64,000 nt of DNA from Clostridia bacterium (GTDB lineage Bacteria > Bacillota > Clostridia > Peptostreptococcales > Anaerovoracaceae): assembly GCA_902363595.1 (NCBI GenBank), contig CABJAP010000006.1:124001-188000 (forward strand), given 5' to 3'. Every line of letters starts with the position of its first letter. Position 1 is the first letter of the stretch. The notes below the pieces were generated by a model, which worked only from the letters and a program-made list of their open reading frames with translations, made no database searches and was not told the DNA's origin. A program made the translations under genes and the position numbers. This document shows, in pieces, positions 16,825 through 24,608 of the stretch.

Positions 16825-18234
16825 TTATTTCAGCAGCTCTTCGAAGTCCTCCGTTGAATATTCTTTTCCTTCATGTCTGGCATCGATGGCACCTCTGAGC
16901 GCATTGAAGTTCTTGGAGTTGACAGGGTATTTCACCATGACCAAAGCGCCGATAATCATCAGAATTCCCGGCAGCAGCAATGCTCCGGAGGCGATGCCCG
17001 ACAGTGTTTGCGGCGTCTGTTCCAGACTTGCGGCGTCATATTTGCTGAACTCGAGAATCCAGCCTACCGCTGCCATGGCGATACCGCCGATAAACTTGCC
17101 GATAAAGTAGAACAGAGAAACAATTACGCCGTCTCTTCCTCCGCCAGATTTAAATTCATCGATGTCGCATACATCGTATACCATGGAATAAATCTGTACA
17201 AAATATGCCGAAATTGCAAGAGCAAACAAGAAGAACAGCACATACACGCCTACTGTGCCCACAGGCAGGAATTTGCCTGCGCATAAGGCGATGCCGCAAA
17301 TCATGGTCGCTCCGATTACAATATTTTTCTTCTCTATGCGGATTTTGCCGTATATGGCTGACACGCCCATAACCATGAAGCAATAAACGAGCATAACCGT
17401 CGCCGACTGACCTTCAGTCATGCCTACATTGTACGATAAGTAATAGATGTACATACTGGTAAAGAGCAGCACTCCGCCATAGGCGCAAATGGTATAGATC
17501 AGGATATGTCTATAAGGCTTGATCTTAATCACTTCCAGGCAGGTTTTGAAATAGCCCGGCTGCTTCACATTCGCATCTTCGGCCGGACGTACATACGGTT
17601 TTTCTCTGCCCTTGGAAGTTCCTACAACAATCCAGTAAGCAGCAAGCGTAAGAATACCAAAGATCAGGCCTAATTTTGACCAGGCTGCGGTATCTCCCAC
17701 ACCTCCGTCTTTCGAAAGCATAGCTACAACTGTCAGTGTTCCTGAACTTGCCAGAATCATTCCCGCATAGTTGATAATGTTAGAAATACCTCTGATGGAT
17801 GTTCTCTCATCGTAATCATCGGTGATTTCCGATCCGAACGATACATAAGGAATATCCGTAAAGGATAATGCCAGCCAGAAAATCATAGCCGCTATGGTAA
17901 AATAGACCGGTTTTGCCCCATCAGGAACGATGGACCAGTCCGTGTACATCAGAAAAGTTACAATACCCAACGGAATGGCAGCCTTAAAGATAAAGGGTCT
18001 CCTTCTTCCCTTTGGATTGGTGCTGTTATCCGTTCTGGTACCTGCGATTAAATCTGTGAAAGCCCCCCAAAAGGTTGCAATCATAGCCACGGTCCCGGCG
18101 ACGCCGGCGTTGATCCCTACTGCGTTTGTCAGGAAGAAAAGAAAATAGATATAAAACGTATTCATGGCAAGACATTCGCCGATCATACCCATTCCATATC
18201 CAGTCTTAGCTCCTAATGATAGCTTGTTGTTCAC
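16825..18234 (-). CDS. GPH-family cation symporter 2
   Basis: A 469-residue MelB-like transporter: GAFTDLIAGTRTDNS in helix 2 and the KGRRRPFIFK loop mark the GPH family, with about 12 hydrophobic segments. The start is GTG at 18234: GGAGG precedes it by 8 bases, and the ATG nearby (18242) runs into a stop after three codons. It is the first gene of a two-gene operon with the YtcJ-like amidohydrolase, read from a sigma-54 promoter with enhancer palindromes. It probably imports the compound that the amidohydrolase opens. Only moderate similarity to symporter 1 is visible, so it is not a recent duplicate. Confidence 0.88.
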   Translation of the reverse strand: MNNKLSLGAKTGYGMGMIGECLAMNTFYIYFLFFLTNAVGINAGVAGTVAMIATFWGAFTDLIAGTRTDNSTNPKGRRRPFIFKAAIPLGIVTFLMYTDWSIVPDGAKPVYFTIAAMIFWLALSFTDIPYVSFGSEITDDYDERTSIRGISNIINYAGMILASSGTLTVVAMLSKDGGVGDTAAWSKLGLIFGILTLAAYWIVVGTSKGREKPYVRPAEDANVKQPGYFKTCLEVIKIKPYRHILIYTICAYGGVLLFTSMYIYYLSYNVGMTEGQSATVMLVYCFMVMGVSAIYGKIRIEKKNIVIGATMICGIALCAGKFLPVGTVGVYVLFFLFALAISAYFVQIYSMVYDVCDIDEFKSGGGRDGVIVSLFYFIGKFIGGIAMAAVGWILEFSKYDAASLEQTPQTLSGIASGALLLPGILMIIGALVMVKYPVNSKNFNALRGAIDARHEGKEYSTEDFEELLK

Positions 18235-18299
18235 GGTTTCATCCTCCTTTCCGCAAACGAAAAAATATAAACATAAGTTCTAAGAATTAATTAATAAAC

Positions 18300-18317
18300 A
18301 TGCAAGGATTATACCAA
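18300..18317 (-). promoter_or_regulatory. Sigma-54 (-24/-12) promoter of GPH symporter 2-amidohydrolase
   Basis: Minus-strand TTGGTAT-N5-TTGCAT (-24 element 18311-18317, -12 element 18300-18305). The GG and GC bases needed by sigma-54 are present. The enhancer palindrome 18367-18382 is centred 57.5 bp upstream of the first T of TTGG. Confidence 0.75.
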
Positions 18318-18357
18318 TCAAAAATGGCTATTTTTCAATGTTTTTGGAATTATAAAA

Positions 18358-18391
18358 CGCCGAGGCTATTCCTCTATGAATAGCCTCGGCG
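18358..18391 (-). terminator. Nitrilase terminator that contains an enhancer palindrome
   Basis: A 14-bp perfect stem (18358-18371 with 18378-18391, loop of 6) followed by TTTTAT on the minus strand, downstream of the nitrilase gene. Its centre is an exact TATTC-N6-GAATA (18367-18382), the proposed enhancer site for the sigma-54 promoter at 18300-18317, so one element seems to end one transcript and activate the next. Confidence 0.75.
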
Positions 18392-18443
18392 CATGATTTT
18401 CTTGACACCGTTTTATTTGAACGTTTTGCGCGTATTTTCAAAA

Positions 18444-18478
18444 TATTCTTACACAAATACCGTATTTGCAAACGAATA
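18444..18478. promoter_or_regulatory. Two further enhancer-like palindromes
   Basis: TATTC-N6-AAATA (18444-18459) and TATTT-N6-GAATA (18463-18478), each one base off the consensus, with centres 19 bp apart, lie upstream of the exact site at 18367. The 19-bp step is the same as in the array at 22996-23050. Confidence 0.5.
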
Positions 18479-18522
18479 TTATCGGCAAAAATTTCTAAAT
18501 ATACTGAAATAAGGATGGTTCT

Positions 18523-19548
18523 TTAATCGCTCATTTTCACCAAATAGTCCTCTTCCGTATCCTTATACACAAGTTTTACCAAATCCGGGCGGGAATAATG
18601 TCCCAGCACATCGAAGGAATGTTTGGCCAGCCGGATCAGATCGGAATCCAACTCTGCCACAATCAACTCTTCCCGGTCATAGACCGGCTCTACCAGATAG
18701 CAGCCGAACGGATCCACGATGGAACTGCCCCCATAAGCCCAATCCCAATTGGTTCGGTCTTTGTAGGGAAAGTCTCCGGGCACCTCCTCTTCCGGCATAT
18801 AGGCGCACGCGCTGAGAACGAACCCCTGGCTCTCGAAAGCATGGCAGCGGATCGCCGGTTCGATATCGCTGGTATTGTAATTCTGCGGGTTCTTCCGCTC
18901 GGAATCAACCACTGTCATCGAATCGTCCGGCATGCCGGAAAACGTTCCCGGCCAGCAGGCCACATGAATTTCTTCTCCCTGGCACGCCAGGAGCGCCCGC
19001 ATCATAATCATATGGTTTTCCCAGCAGACCAGGCCTCCCACTCTGCCGATGTCCAAGTTCTTGATCTTTAAATTTTCACCGCCCTGGCCCATGCCGTGGA
19101 AGCACCTTTCTGTATTGGTCGGCACTACTTTTCTATGTCTTCCAGCCAATTCCCCGATTCTGCTGAAATAAAGCATGGAATTATACAGGGTTCTCGAGCC
19201 GATTCGATCATCCAGCTCCGTACAGCCCATGACAATATTGACATTGGCTTTCAAGGCCGCTTGTGCCAGCCGGTCCGTATCCTCTGATCCTACCAGCACC
19301 GCATTATTCTGAAAATCCAAATTGACCTTGGCGAAATCCTCCATCGCATCGTTGGGTCCCTCCTGCCAATATGGGAACGCTGGTATAAAGGACTCCGGAA
19401 ATACCACGATATCCGCCTTCTGTTCCCCTGCCATACCAATGTAGTCGATGGCCTTTTCAATGGTCTTGTCTTTGTCCATAAAAACAGGCGCGATCTGCGC
19501 AATGGCAGCTTTTACACATTGCCTGCCGTTAAAAATCTTTCCGCTCAT
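18523..19548 (-). CDS. Nitrilase-family carbon-nitrogen hydrolase
   Basis: A 341-residue branch 1 (true nitrilase) protein. The catalytic triad is visible: Glu52 in VFPESF, Lys140 in HRKVVPT, and Cys175 in LVCWENHM; CWENHM is the signature of nitrilases rather than amidases. It should convert an organic nitrile directly to carboxylate and ammonia in the cytoplasm. Length agrees with the family. Downstream is a strong terminator hairpin; upstream is an almost ideal sigma-54 promoter at 19615-19632, about 70 bases from the start, so it is expressed alone. GAGGAGG precedes the start. The nitrile substrate is unknown; context suggests nitrogen scavenging. Confidence 0.9.
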   Translation of the reverse strand: MSGKIFNGRQCVKAAIAQIAPVFMDKDKTIEKAIDYIGMAGEQKADIVVFPESFIPAFPYWQEGPNDAMEDFAKVNLDFQNNAVLVGSEDTDRLAQAALKANVNIVMGCTELDDRIGSRTLYNSMLYFSRIGELAGRHRKVVPTNTERCFHGMGQGGENLKIKNLDIGRVGGLVCWENHMIMMRALLACQGEEIHVACWPGTFSGMPDDSMTVVDSERKNPQNYNTSDIEPAIRCHAFESQGFVLSACAYMPEEEVPGDFPYKDRTNWDWAYGGSSIVDPFGCYLVEPVYDREELIVAELDSDLIRLAKHSFDVLGHYSRPDLVKLVYKDTEEDYLVKMSD

Positions 19549-19614
19549 GTTCTCCTCCTCTTTCTGTCATTAAGATCTCATCCAGATCTATTTCTTGTTG
19601 GTACATATATTTTA

Positions 19615-19632
19615 ATGCAAATTATATGCCAA
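19615..19632 (-). promoter_or_regulatory. Sigma-54 promoter of the nitrilase gene
   Basis: Minus-strand TTGGCAT-N5-TTGCAT (-24 at 19626-19632, -12 at 19615-19620), a near-perfect consensus. Unlike the other three sigma-54 promoters in the window, no TATTC-N6-GAATA palindrome is seen about 58 bp upstream; that place falls inside the 3' end of the next gene. Confidence 0.85.
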
Positions 19633-19664
19633 TAAGATCAGAAAGAAGGAGCAGGGTTATTTTT

Positions 19665-20120
19665 CTACCACTCTTTCAGCTGGTCGAAAAATTTCTTTCC
19701 GTCTCCTTCAATGGGCATATCGATCAGCTGGCCCCATGGGATACCGGCTTCCTTCATCCGCTCCAGCAGGACTTTGCTCATGATGGCGGCGCTGTCAGCC
19801 ACGCTGCAGGAAGGGCTGGTATCGATACCGATGATCCCCGCCACTTCTATGCCATGGCTGTGATACTCCTTCAGATTGCTAATAACAGGAGCAAGAAGCT
19901 CCCCGCAATATTGTTCGTACTCCCCGGCCTTGGGATCTTCCGGAGTAATGGATTCCCGCTCTAAAGCTTGATAACAGAGCTCCGGGCATGGCAGCTGCAT
20001 CATGCTGATCTTTTTATCGGTCAAGAGATTGACAACATCTTTGCGAAATGTGTCCGAAGCTTCCGGAAGTTCACAGAAACTGTTGAGCACGCAGTGGGAA
20101 ATAAGGGCAAGTTTTTTCAT
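19665..20120 (-). CDS. TudS-related putative desulfidase (CD3072-like)
   Basis: A 151-residue protein resembling the TudS/DUF523 family, whose members bind a [4Fe-4S] cluster and remove sulfur from thiouracil-like substrates. Three spaced cysteines fit the cluster ligands: LISHCVLN (Cys10), QLPCPELC and TSPSCSVAD. The HCVLN start and the IIGIDTSPSC segment are the features recognised. Its stop lies only about 33 bases upstream of the nitrilase sigma-54 promoter, so it is a separate transcript unless there is read-through. The physiological substrate is not known for this subgroup. Confidence 0.8.
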   Translation of the reverse strand: MKKLALISHCVLNSFCELPEASDTFRKDVVNLLTDKKISMMQLPCPELCYQALERESITPEDPKAGEYEQYCGELLAPVISNLKEYHSHGIEVAGIIGIDTSPSCSVADSAAIMSKVLLERMKEAGIPWGQLIDMPIEGDGKKFFDQLKEW

Positions 20121-20275
20121 TTTACGACCTCCTATAAATCATTCAGCTCCGGCAGTCACTGGCTGCCAATGGTTGGAATAGTATAGCTTGCGAGCCGTGT
20201 CGAGCAAGTTTCAGTATTTTTTACCCTGCGGCAACGCCGTACAGATGGTAAAAATATTATATCACACAAAACGGG

Positions 20276-20308
20276 AAAAAGCCTCAGAATCCGTCTCCAA
20301 GGCTTTTT
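20276..20308. terminator. Terminator of the BCCT-ureohydrolase 1 operon
   Basis: A 9-bp stem (20276-20284 with 20300-20308) flanked by A- and T-runs, 16 bases after the ureohydrolase 1 stop. It could work in both directions. Confidence 0.78.
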
Positions 20309-20323
20309 TCTCAATTGCAGTAT

Positions 20324-21244
20324 TTATTTCATGCTTTCATACATCAGGTACATGATATCCTGTGTGATGGCTGCTCCTGCGATGGCAGTAATGTTGCTTG
20401 GATCCTTGTCCGGCAGCACTTCTACCATGTCGGCCGCTACTACGTTGATTCCTTTCAGTCCCTGCAGCACTTTTCTCACCTGATCCGATGTAGGACCTCC
20501 GATAACCGGTGTGCCTGTTCCCGGAGCCGCGGCTGGATCCAGGGCGTCGATGTCAAAGGTCAGATATACTGGCATATCGCCTACGATCTCTTTGATCTTC
20601 TTAGCCAGCGCTTCCGGTCCCATGTCGATGGCATCCATGGCGTGGAATACATTGTATCCGCATTCAGTCATTTCCGTACGGATATACACTTGCGCGGAGT
20701 GAGCCGGATCGATGCATCCTTCTTCCTGCAGGTCATAAGCAAAGTTGGCATGGGAAAGATTTCTGGTACCGTTTTCATTTTCTTCACTTCTGGTGCTGTC
20801 CTGATGGGAGTCAAAGTGGATCAGAGCCAGCTTGCCGTACTTTTCGCTTGCGGCGCGTACCGGTCCGTACGGAATCGTATGGTCGCCGCCGATAGTCATC
20901 AATCTGCATCCGGCGTCCAAAATTTTCTTCGCGTGCTTATAGGAATCCGCAACCATAAATTCTGTCGCCTTTGCGCCTACCCAATAGCCCACGTCGCCGT
21001 AATCGATTACCCTTGCCACATCAGAGAGCTTGTAATCCCACGGATATTTGAAACAGCAAGCGATCAGACTCTGTTCTCTTACCGCTCTCGGCGCGAAACG
21101 TGCTCCCGGTCTGAAAGTCACGCCGCTGTCAAAGGGTACCCCCATAACAACAATATCCGCATTTTCAACGTCCTGTGAAACCGGAGCATGGTTCCAGCTG
21201 GGAATCCCTGCATAATGTAAATGTTCTTGTACTTCGTATTTCAT
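20324..21244 (-). CDS. Ureohydrolase (agmatinase family), copy 1
   Basis: A 306-residue member of the arginase/agmatinase family, which releases urea from guanidino compounds with a two-Mn centre. Metal ligands are all visible: His122 (GGDHTIPYG), Asp145, His147 and Asp149 (HFDSHQD), Asp231 and Asp233 (FDIDALDP). The family motif is DAHxD; here the Ala is Ser. The substrate loop after HFDSHQD reads NGTRNLSHANFAYD, unlike the DHGT stretch of classical agmatinase, so agmatine may not be the substrate; guanidino acids, guanidine or a guanidino-betaine are possible. It follows the BCCT gene by 29 bases as one operon. A close paralogue is at 24609-25532. Confidence 0.9.
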   Translation of the reverse strand: MKYEVQEHLHYAGIPSWNHAPVSQDVENADIVVMGVPFDSGVTFRPGARFAPRAVREQSLIACCFKYPWDYKLSDVARVIDYGDVGYWVGAKATEFMVADSYKHAKKILDAGCRLMTIGGDHTIPYGPVRAASEKYGKLALIHFDSHQDSTRSEENENGTRNLSHANFAYDLQEEGCIDPAHSAQVYIRTEMTECGYNVFHAMDAIDMGPEALAKKIKEIVGDMPVYLTFDIDALDPAAAPGTGTPVIGGPTSDQVRKVLQGLKGINVVAADMVEVLPDKDPSNITAIAGAAITQDIMYLMYESMK

Positions 21245-21273
21245 GTTAAAATCTCCTCTCTTTTTTATAAAAC

Positions 21274-22794
21274 TTAATTATTATCTTCTTTAAACCATCT
21301 GAACAGCCCTATGAGCATGCCGATGATGATGAACAGGAACGGTACCGAAAGCACGATACAAACGGTCTTGATTGCGGTGAAGGGCGCTCCGGCAAACATG
21401 ATGGAAAGGGGTACCAGAGCCAGAACCACGCACCATACCAATCTGAATTTGGAATTGGGATTTCCCTTGGCATCCAGCTTTTTGGTAGCGGAAGCGGCCA
21501 GAGTGAACGAAGCCGAATCCATAGAAGTGGCCAGGAATCCCAAAGTAACCAGGGTAAAGATGATGGGGATGATCATGCTGCCTCCCGGCAGTGTTCCCAG
21601 CAGATCGAATAATCCAGCCTGAACATCCTCTGCCTTGGATAGGGCGAACTGTCCGGTCAGCTCTGCGTTCATTCCAAAGCTGCCGTTGATGCCGAACATG
21701 ATCCAGGTTCCCACGCTGATTCCGCCCAGGCAGGTGAGAATCATTTCTCGGATGGTTCTTCCCTTGGAAATCTTGGTGATGAAAATTCCCATCAGCGCCG
21801 CATAGTTGAGGGCCAGCGTGAACAGGAAAATCGTATTGAGTTCCGGGAACCCGGAATTGCGGATTGGGTCGGTAAAGAGGCTCATATCCACATAGTTGCT
21901 GAACATCTTACCCACGCTATAAGTAAAGTTCTTGTAAATGAACTGGGTGGGACCAGTGATGAAGATAAAGGCGATCAAGAAGATCGCAGCATACATGGTC
22001 CAGTCGCTGAGTTTCTTCATTCCTTTTTCGATGCCGACCACCGATGTAATGGAGAACACAACGGCAACCAGCACCAGTACGATGACATTGGTCGTAAAGG
22101 TCACTTCAACGCCGAAGATTTTTCCAATTCCCGCACTGATCAGCGGCACCCCTACTCCCAAGGAGACACCCATGCCTCCTACGATACTGAGAATGGTCAG
22201 AGCATCGATTAGTTTTCCGAGGGGCTTTTTGTATTTGAAATTACCCATCATTTTTTCGCAAACAGCGCTGATTCTCAGCACTGGCACTTTTTTGACATGG
22301 TATCCGTACGCCAGAGATACCGCAGTAAGTACAAAGATTACCTGTACGCTGAACCCCCAGTGGAAAAATGCATACGGCAGTGAAATTTCAGCGGCTTCCT
22401 GAGAGTAAGGCTCAATGCCGAAGGCCGGATCCGCATAATAAAAGGACCATTCAACAAAGGAATAATAGACGGCCGTAGCAGCCAGGGCCGCGCACATCAT
22501 CATAGCAATATAGCTGAACATGGAGAACTCCGGCTCTCCTTCACCCAGCTTCACATTGCCGTGCTTGCTCAAAGCAAGATACAGACAAAGAAATAATCCG
22601 ATAAAAACAAACCATAAAATTGGAACGCCCATGACAGCAGTTACAGCATTAAATACTGTATTAACTGCATTTAACGTGGCATCCGGTTTCAAGCACATGA
22701 AGCATACAAAAATAGCAACCAGTATAATGCAGACAATGGAAATCGGCTTATCGATTATCGCTTTTTGTTTAATTGCGTTATTTAGCTTTTCCAT
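21274..22794 (-). CDS. BCCT-family transporter
   Basis: A 506-residue carrier of the betaine/choline/carnitine family with about 12 membrane segments. The FFHWGFSVQVIFVLTAVSLA segment, the unwound-helix GGMGVSLGVGVP region (about 215-230), and the KISKGRTIREM loop before LGGISVGTWIMFG are typical. BCCTs carry quaternary amines with Na+ or as antiport. The start at 22794 (MEKLNN) is set by GGAGG with a 7-base gap; the longer frame is not needed. It heads an operon with ureohydrolase 1 under a sigma-54 promoter, which suggests import or exchange of a guanidino or ammonium compound that the hydrolase then opens. Confidence 0.92.
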   Translation of the reverse strand: MEKLNNAIKQKAIIDKPISIVCIILVAIFVCFMCLKPDATLNAVNTVFNAVTAVMGVPILWFVFIGLFLCLYLALSKHGNVKLGEGEPEFSMFSYIAMMMCAALAATAVYYSFVEWSFYYADPAFGIEPYSQEAAEISLPYAFFHWGFSVQVIFVLTAVSLAYGYHVKKVPVLRISAVCEKMMGNFKYKKPLGKLIDALTILSIVGGMGVSLGVGVPLISAGIGKIFGVEVTFTTNVIVLVLVAVVFSITSVVGIEKGMKKLSDWTMYAAIFLIAFIFITGPTQFIYKNFTYSVGKMFSNYVDMSLFTDPIRNSGFPELNTIFLFTLALNYAALMGIFITKISKGRTIREMILTCLGGISVGTWIMFGINGSFGMNAELTGQFALSKAEDVQAGLFDLLGTLPGGSMIIPIIFTLVTLGFLATSMDSASFTLAASATKKLDAKGNPNSKFRLVWCVVLALVPLSIMFAGAPFTAIKTVCIVLSVPFLFIIIGMLIGLFRWFKEDNN

Positions 22795-22857
22795 GAAACA
22801 TCCTCCTAACAAATAAGTAGTAACTTATGTAGCATGCATGCGATTTGTCCATATAAA

Positions 22858-22875
22858 TCGCAAGACTCGTGCCAA
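22858..22875 (-). promoter_or_regulatory. Sigma-54 promoter of the BCCT-ureohydrolase 1 operon
   Basis: Minus-strand TTGGCAC-N5-TTGCGA (-24 at 22869-22875, -12 at 22858-22863), about 64 bases before the BCCT start. The nearest enhancer palindrome (22926-22941) is centred 58.5 bp upstream of the first T of the -24 element. Confidence 0.75.
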
Positions 22876-22920
22876 ACAAAATCCGCCATTTTTCAACGTT
22901 TGCCGGCAAAAACCAAAAAA

Positions 22921-22946
22921 CCGATTATTCATAAATGAATAATCGG
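22921..22946 (-). terminator. Terminator of the sigma-54 activator gene that contains an enhancer palindrome
   Basis: A 10-bp perfect stem (22921-22930 with 22937-22946, loop of 6) followed by TTTTTT on the minus strand. The core is an exact TATTC-N6-GAATA (22926-22941), so like 18358-18391 it combines a terminator and a proposed activator site. Confidence 0.75.
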
Positions 22947-22995
22947 CCCTATCCGGCCTATTTGAACCCTTCAAGCGCAATTGGTCTTTTCACTG

Positions 22996-23050
22996 TATTC
23001 TGTTTTGAATAATTTATTCATAATTGAATACTCCTATTCAAATTTGTATA
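22996..23050. promoter_or_regulatory. Array of three enhancer palindromes upstream of the BCCT operon
   Basis: Exact TATTC-N6-GAATA at 22996-23011 and 23015-23030, and TATTC-N6-GTATA (one mismatch) at 23035-23050. Centres are 19 and 20 bp apart, close to two helical turns, so bound dimers would sit on one face. The array lies directly between the activator gene and its nearest target promoter. Confidence 0.7.
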
Positions 23051-23051
23051 A

Positions 23052-24425
23052 TTATTTTTTTATTTTCACATATTTTTCTATCTTCCGAAAGGCTGTGGAT
23101 TGGCTGATATTCAAGGCATTTCCCACACCAACGGTTGTTCTGTATTTTTCGTAGGCTTCGCGTATAATGGTTCCTTCAAATTCTTCGACTGCCTGGTCCA
23201 GGTCGTGGACCGGGCCGGACGCCTGTTTCTTTTCTTTTCTCACCTCATCGGGCAGAGCCTTCTTTTCAATGATATCTTTCTCGCTGGTCATCGAAACCCG
23301 CTCCACCACGTTGGCCAGCTCCCGAACATTGCCGGGCCAGCTGTAATTCATCATCGCCTCCATTGCCTGGGGATGGAAGGATTTTTGAAGACCATAATGT
23401 GCATTGCTCTTTTCAAGAAAATGTTCGGCCAGCGGGATAATATCCTCCCGCCTCTCACAGAGGGGCGGAATATCAATATTAATTACATTAAGACGATAAT
23501 AGAGATCTTTGCGGAATAGTCCCTGATCTGAGAACTCATCCAAATTGCGGTTGGATGCGGTAATCAGGCGAAAATCGACTTTTACCGCTTTTGTTCCGCC
23601 TACCCGCGTTATGATCTTATCCTGTATGGTCTTTAAAAGTTTAGCCTGCAGGCTCAGAGGCATTTCGGAAATTTCATCCAGGAGCAGCGTTCCTCCATTG
23701 GCCAGTTCGATCAGACCAACCTTGCCGCTGGCGCTGGCTCCTGTAAAAGAGCCTTTTTCATATCCAAACAGCTCTGATTCCAATAAATTCTCAGGAATCG
23801 CAGCGCAGTTAATCTCAATAAAAGGACCATCCCTGCGATTGCTGTTTTTATGTACAATTTTTGCCAGCATCGTCTTGCCTACGCCCGACGGACCCAGGAG
23901 AAGAATGTTGGCGTCAAAATCAGCCACCCGTTTGATGGTTTCCAAAATCTTGATCATTTGAGGGGACTGACCCACAACTCCTTCTCCGACGGCCACATCC
24001 TTTCGCAGGTGATTGATTTCTGCGGTATACTTTTCAATTTCGTTTTCCAGCTTGGAGTATTGTTTTTGAAGCTGGAGAAGTTCTGTAATATCTCTGGAAA
24101 AGCTGACAATGAATTCGATGCTTCCGTCCTCAGCAAAGACCGGCGTAGCGGTGACAACCAGATCCCGTTTGGTTTTTGTTGCCTGTTTCATCGTTACTTT
24201 CTGCCCTGACCGAATGACCTGGGCAACGATGGACGGCTTGAAGTAGCCTTCTTGTTCCAGCTGATAGACTGTCTTTCCGATGGCGTAATCCGCCGAAATT
24301 TTGTACATCTTTTGGAAGGTGGGGCTGACTTTCAAAACCACTCCCTCTCCATCTGTAATCATCAAGTCTTCGTGAATCACATCCAAAATTTCATTGAAAT
24401 GATTGGCCAAATTTGTTTCTTTCAT
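23052..24425 (-). CDS. Sigma-54-dependent transcriptional activator (PAS-AAA+-HTH)
   Basis: About 457 residues. An N-terminal PAS domain (about 5-120, DLMITDGEGVVLKVS to VSFSRDITE) as the sensor, a short coiled coil (QKQYSKLENEIEKY), a sigma-54 AAA+ domain with Walker A GPSGVGKT, GSFTGA (usual form GAFTGA) and Walker B GTLLLDEISEM, and a C-terminal Fis-type helix-turn-helix (VGNALNISQSTAFRKIEKY). The start at 24425 (MKETNL) has GGAG at a usable distance; 24461 has none. There is no receiver domain, so it senses a small molecule directly. It sits upstream of the BCCT operon and beside three palindrome-bearing sigma-54 promoters, and very likely binds TATTC-N6-GAATA. Confidence 0.93.
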   Translation of the reverse strand: MKETNLANHFNEILDVIHEDLMITDGEGVVLKVSPTFQKMYKISADYAIGKTVYQLEQEGYFKPSIVAQVIRSGQKVTMKQATKTKRDLVVTATPVFAEDGSIEFIVSFSRDITELLQLQKQYSKLENEIEKYTAEINHLRKDVAVGEGVVGQSPQMIKILETIKRVADFDANILLLGPSGVGKTMLAKIVHKNSNRRDGPFIEINCAAIPENLLESELFGYEKGSFTGASASGKVGLIELANGGTLLLDEISEMPLSLQAKLLKTIQDKIITRVGGTKAVKVDFRLITASNRNLDEFSDQGLFRKDLYYRLNVINIDIPPLCERREDIIPLAEHFLEKSNAHYGLQKSFHPQAMEAMMNYSWPGNVRELANVVERVSMTSEKDIIEKKALPDEVRKEKKQASGPVHDLDQAVEEFEGTIIREAYEKYRTTVGVGNALNISQSTAFRKIEKYVKIKK

Positions 24426-24544
24426 AAGCGTTGAACTCCATTCCAGGTTTCTTGATTTCATAGGTATAGTCTACCATGTATGAAGCGATTTAGAAAGAAA
24501 ATCTCTCATACTCCCAATAAGGATTGCCGCTAAAACACAGAAAA

Positions 24545-24570
24545 AGCCCTGAGTCGTCAAACTCAAGGCT
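24545..24570 (-). terminator. Terminator of ureohydrolase 2
   Basis: A 10-bp stem with one G-T pair (24545-24554 with 24561-24570) followed by TTTTT on the minus strand, about 38 bases after the ureohydrolase 2 stop. Confidence 0.75.
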
Positions 24571-24608
24571 CTTATTTATATATCGATCAGCCTGCCGCAG
24601 CAAAATTC

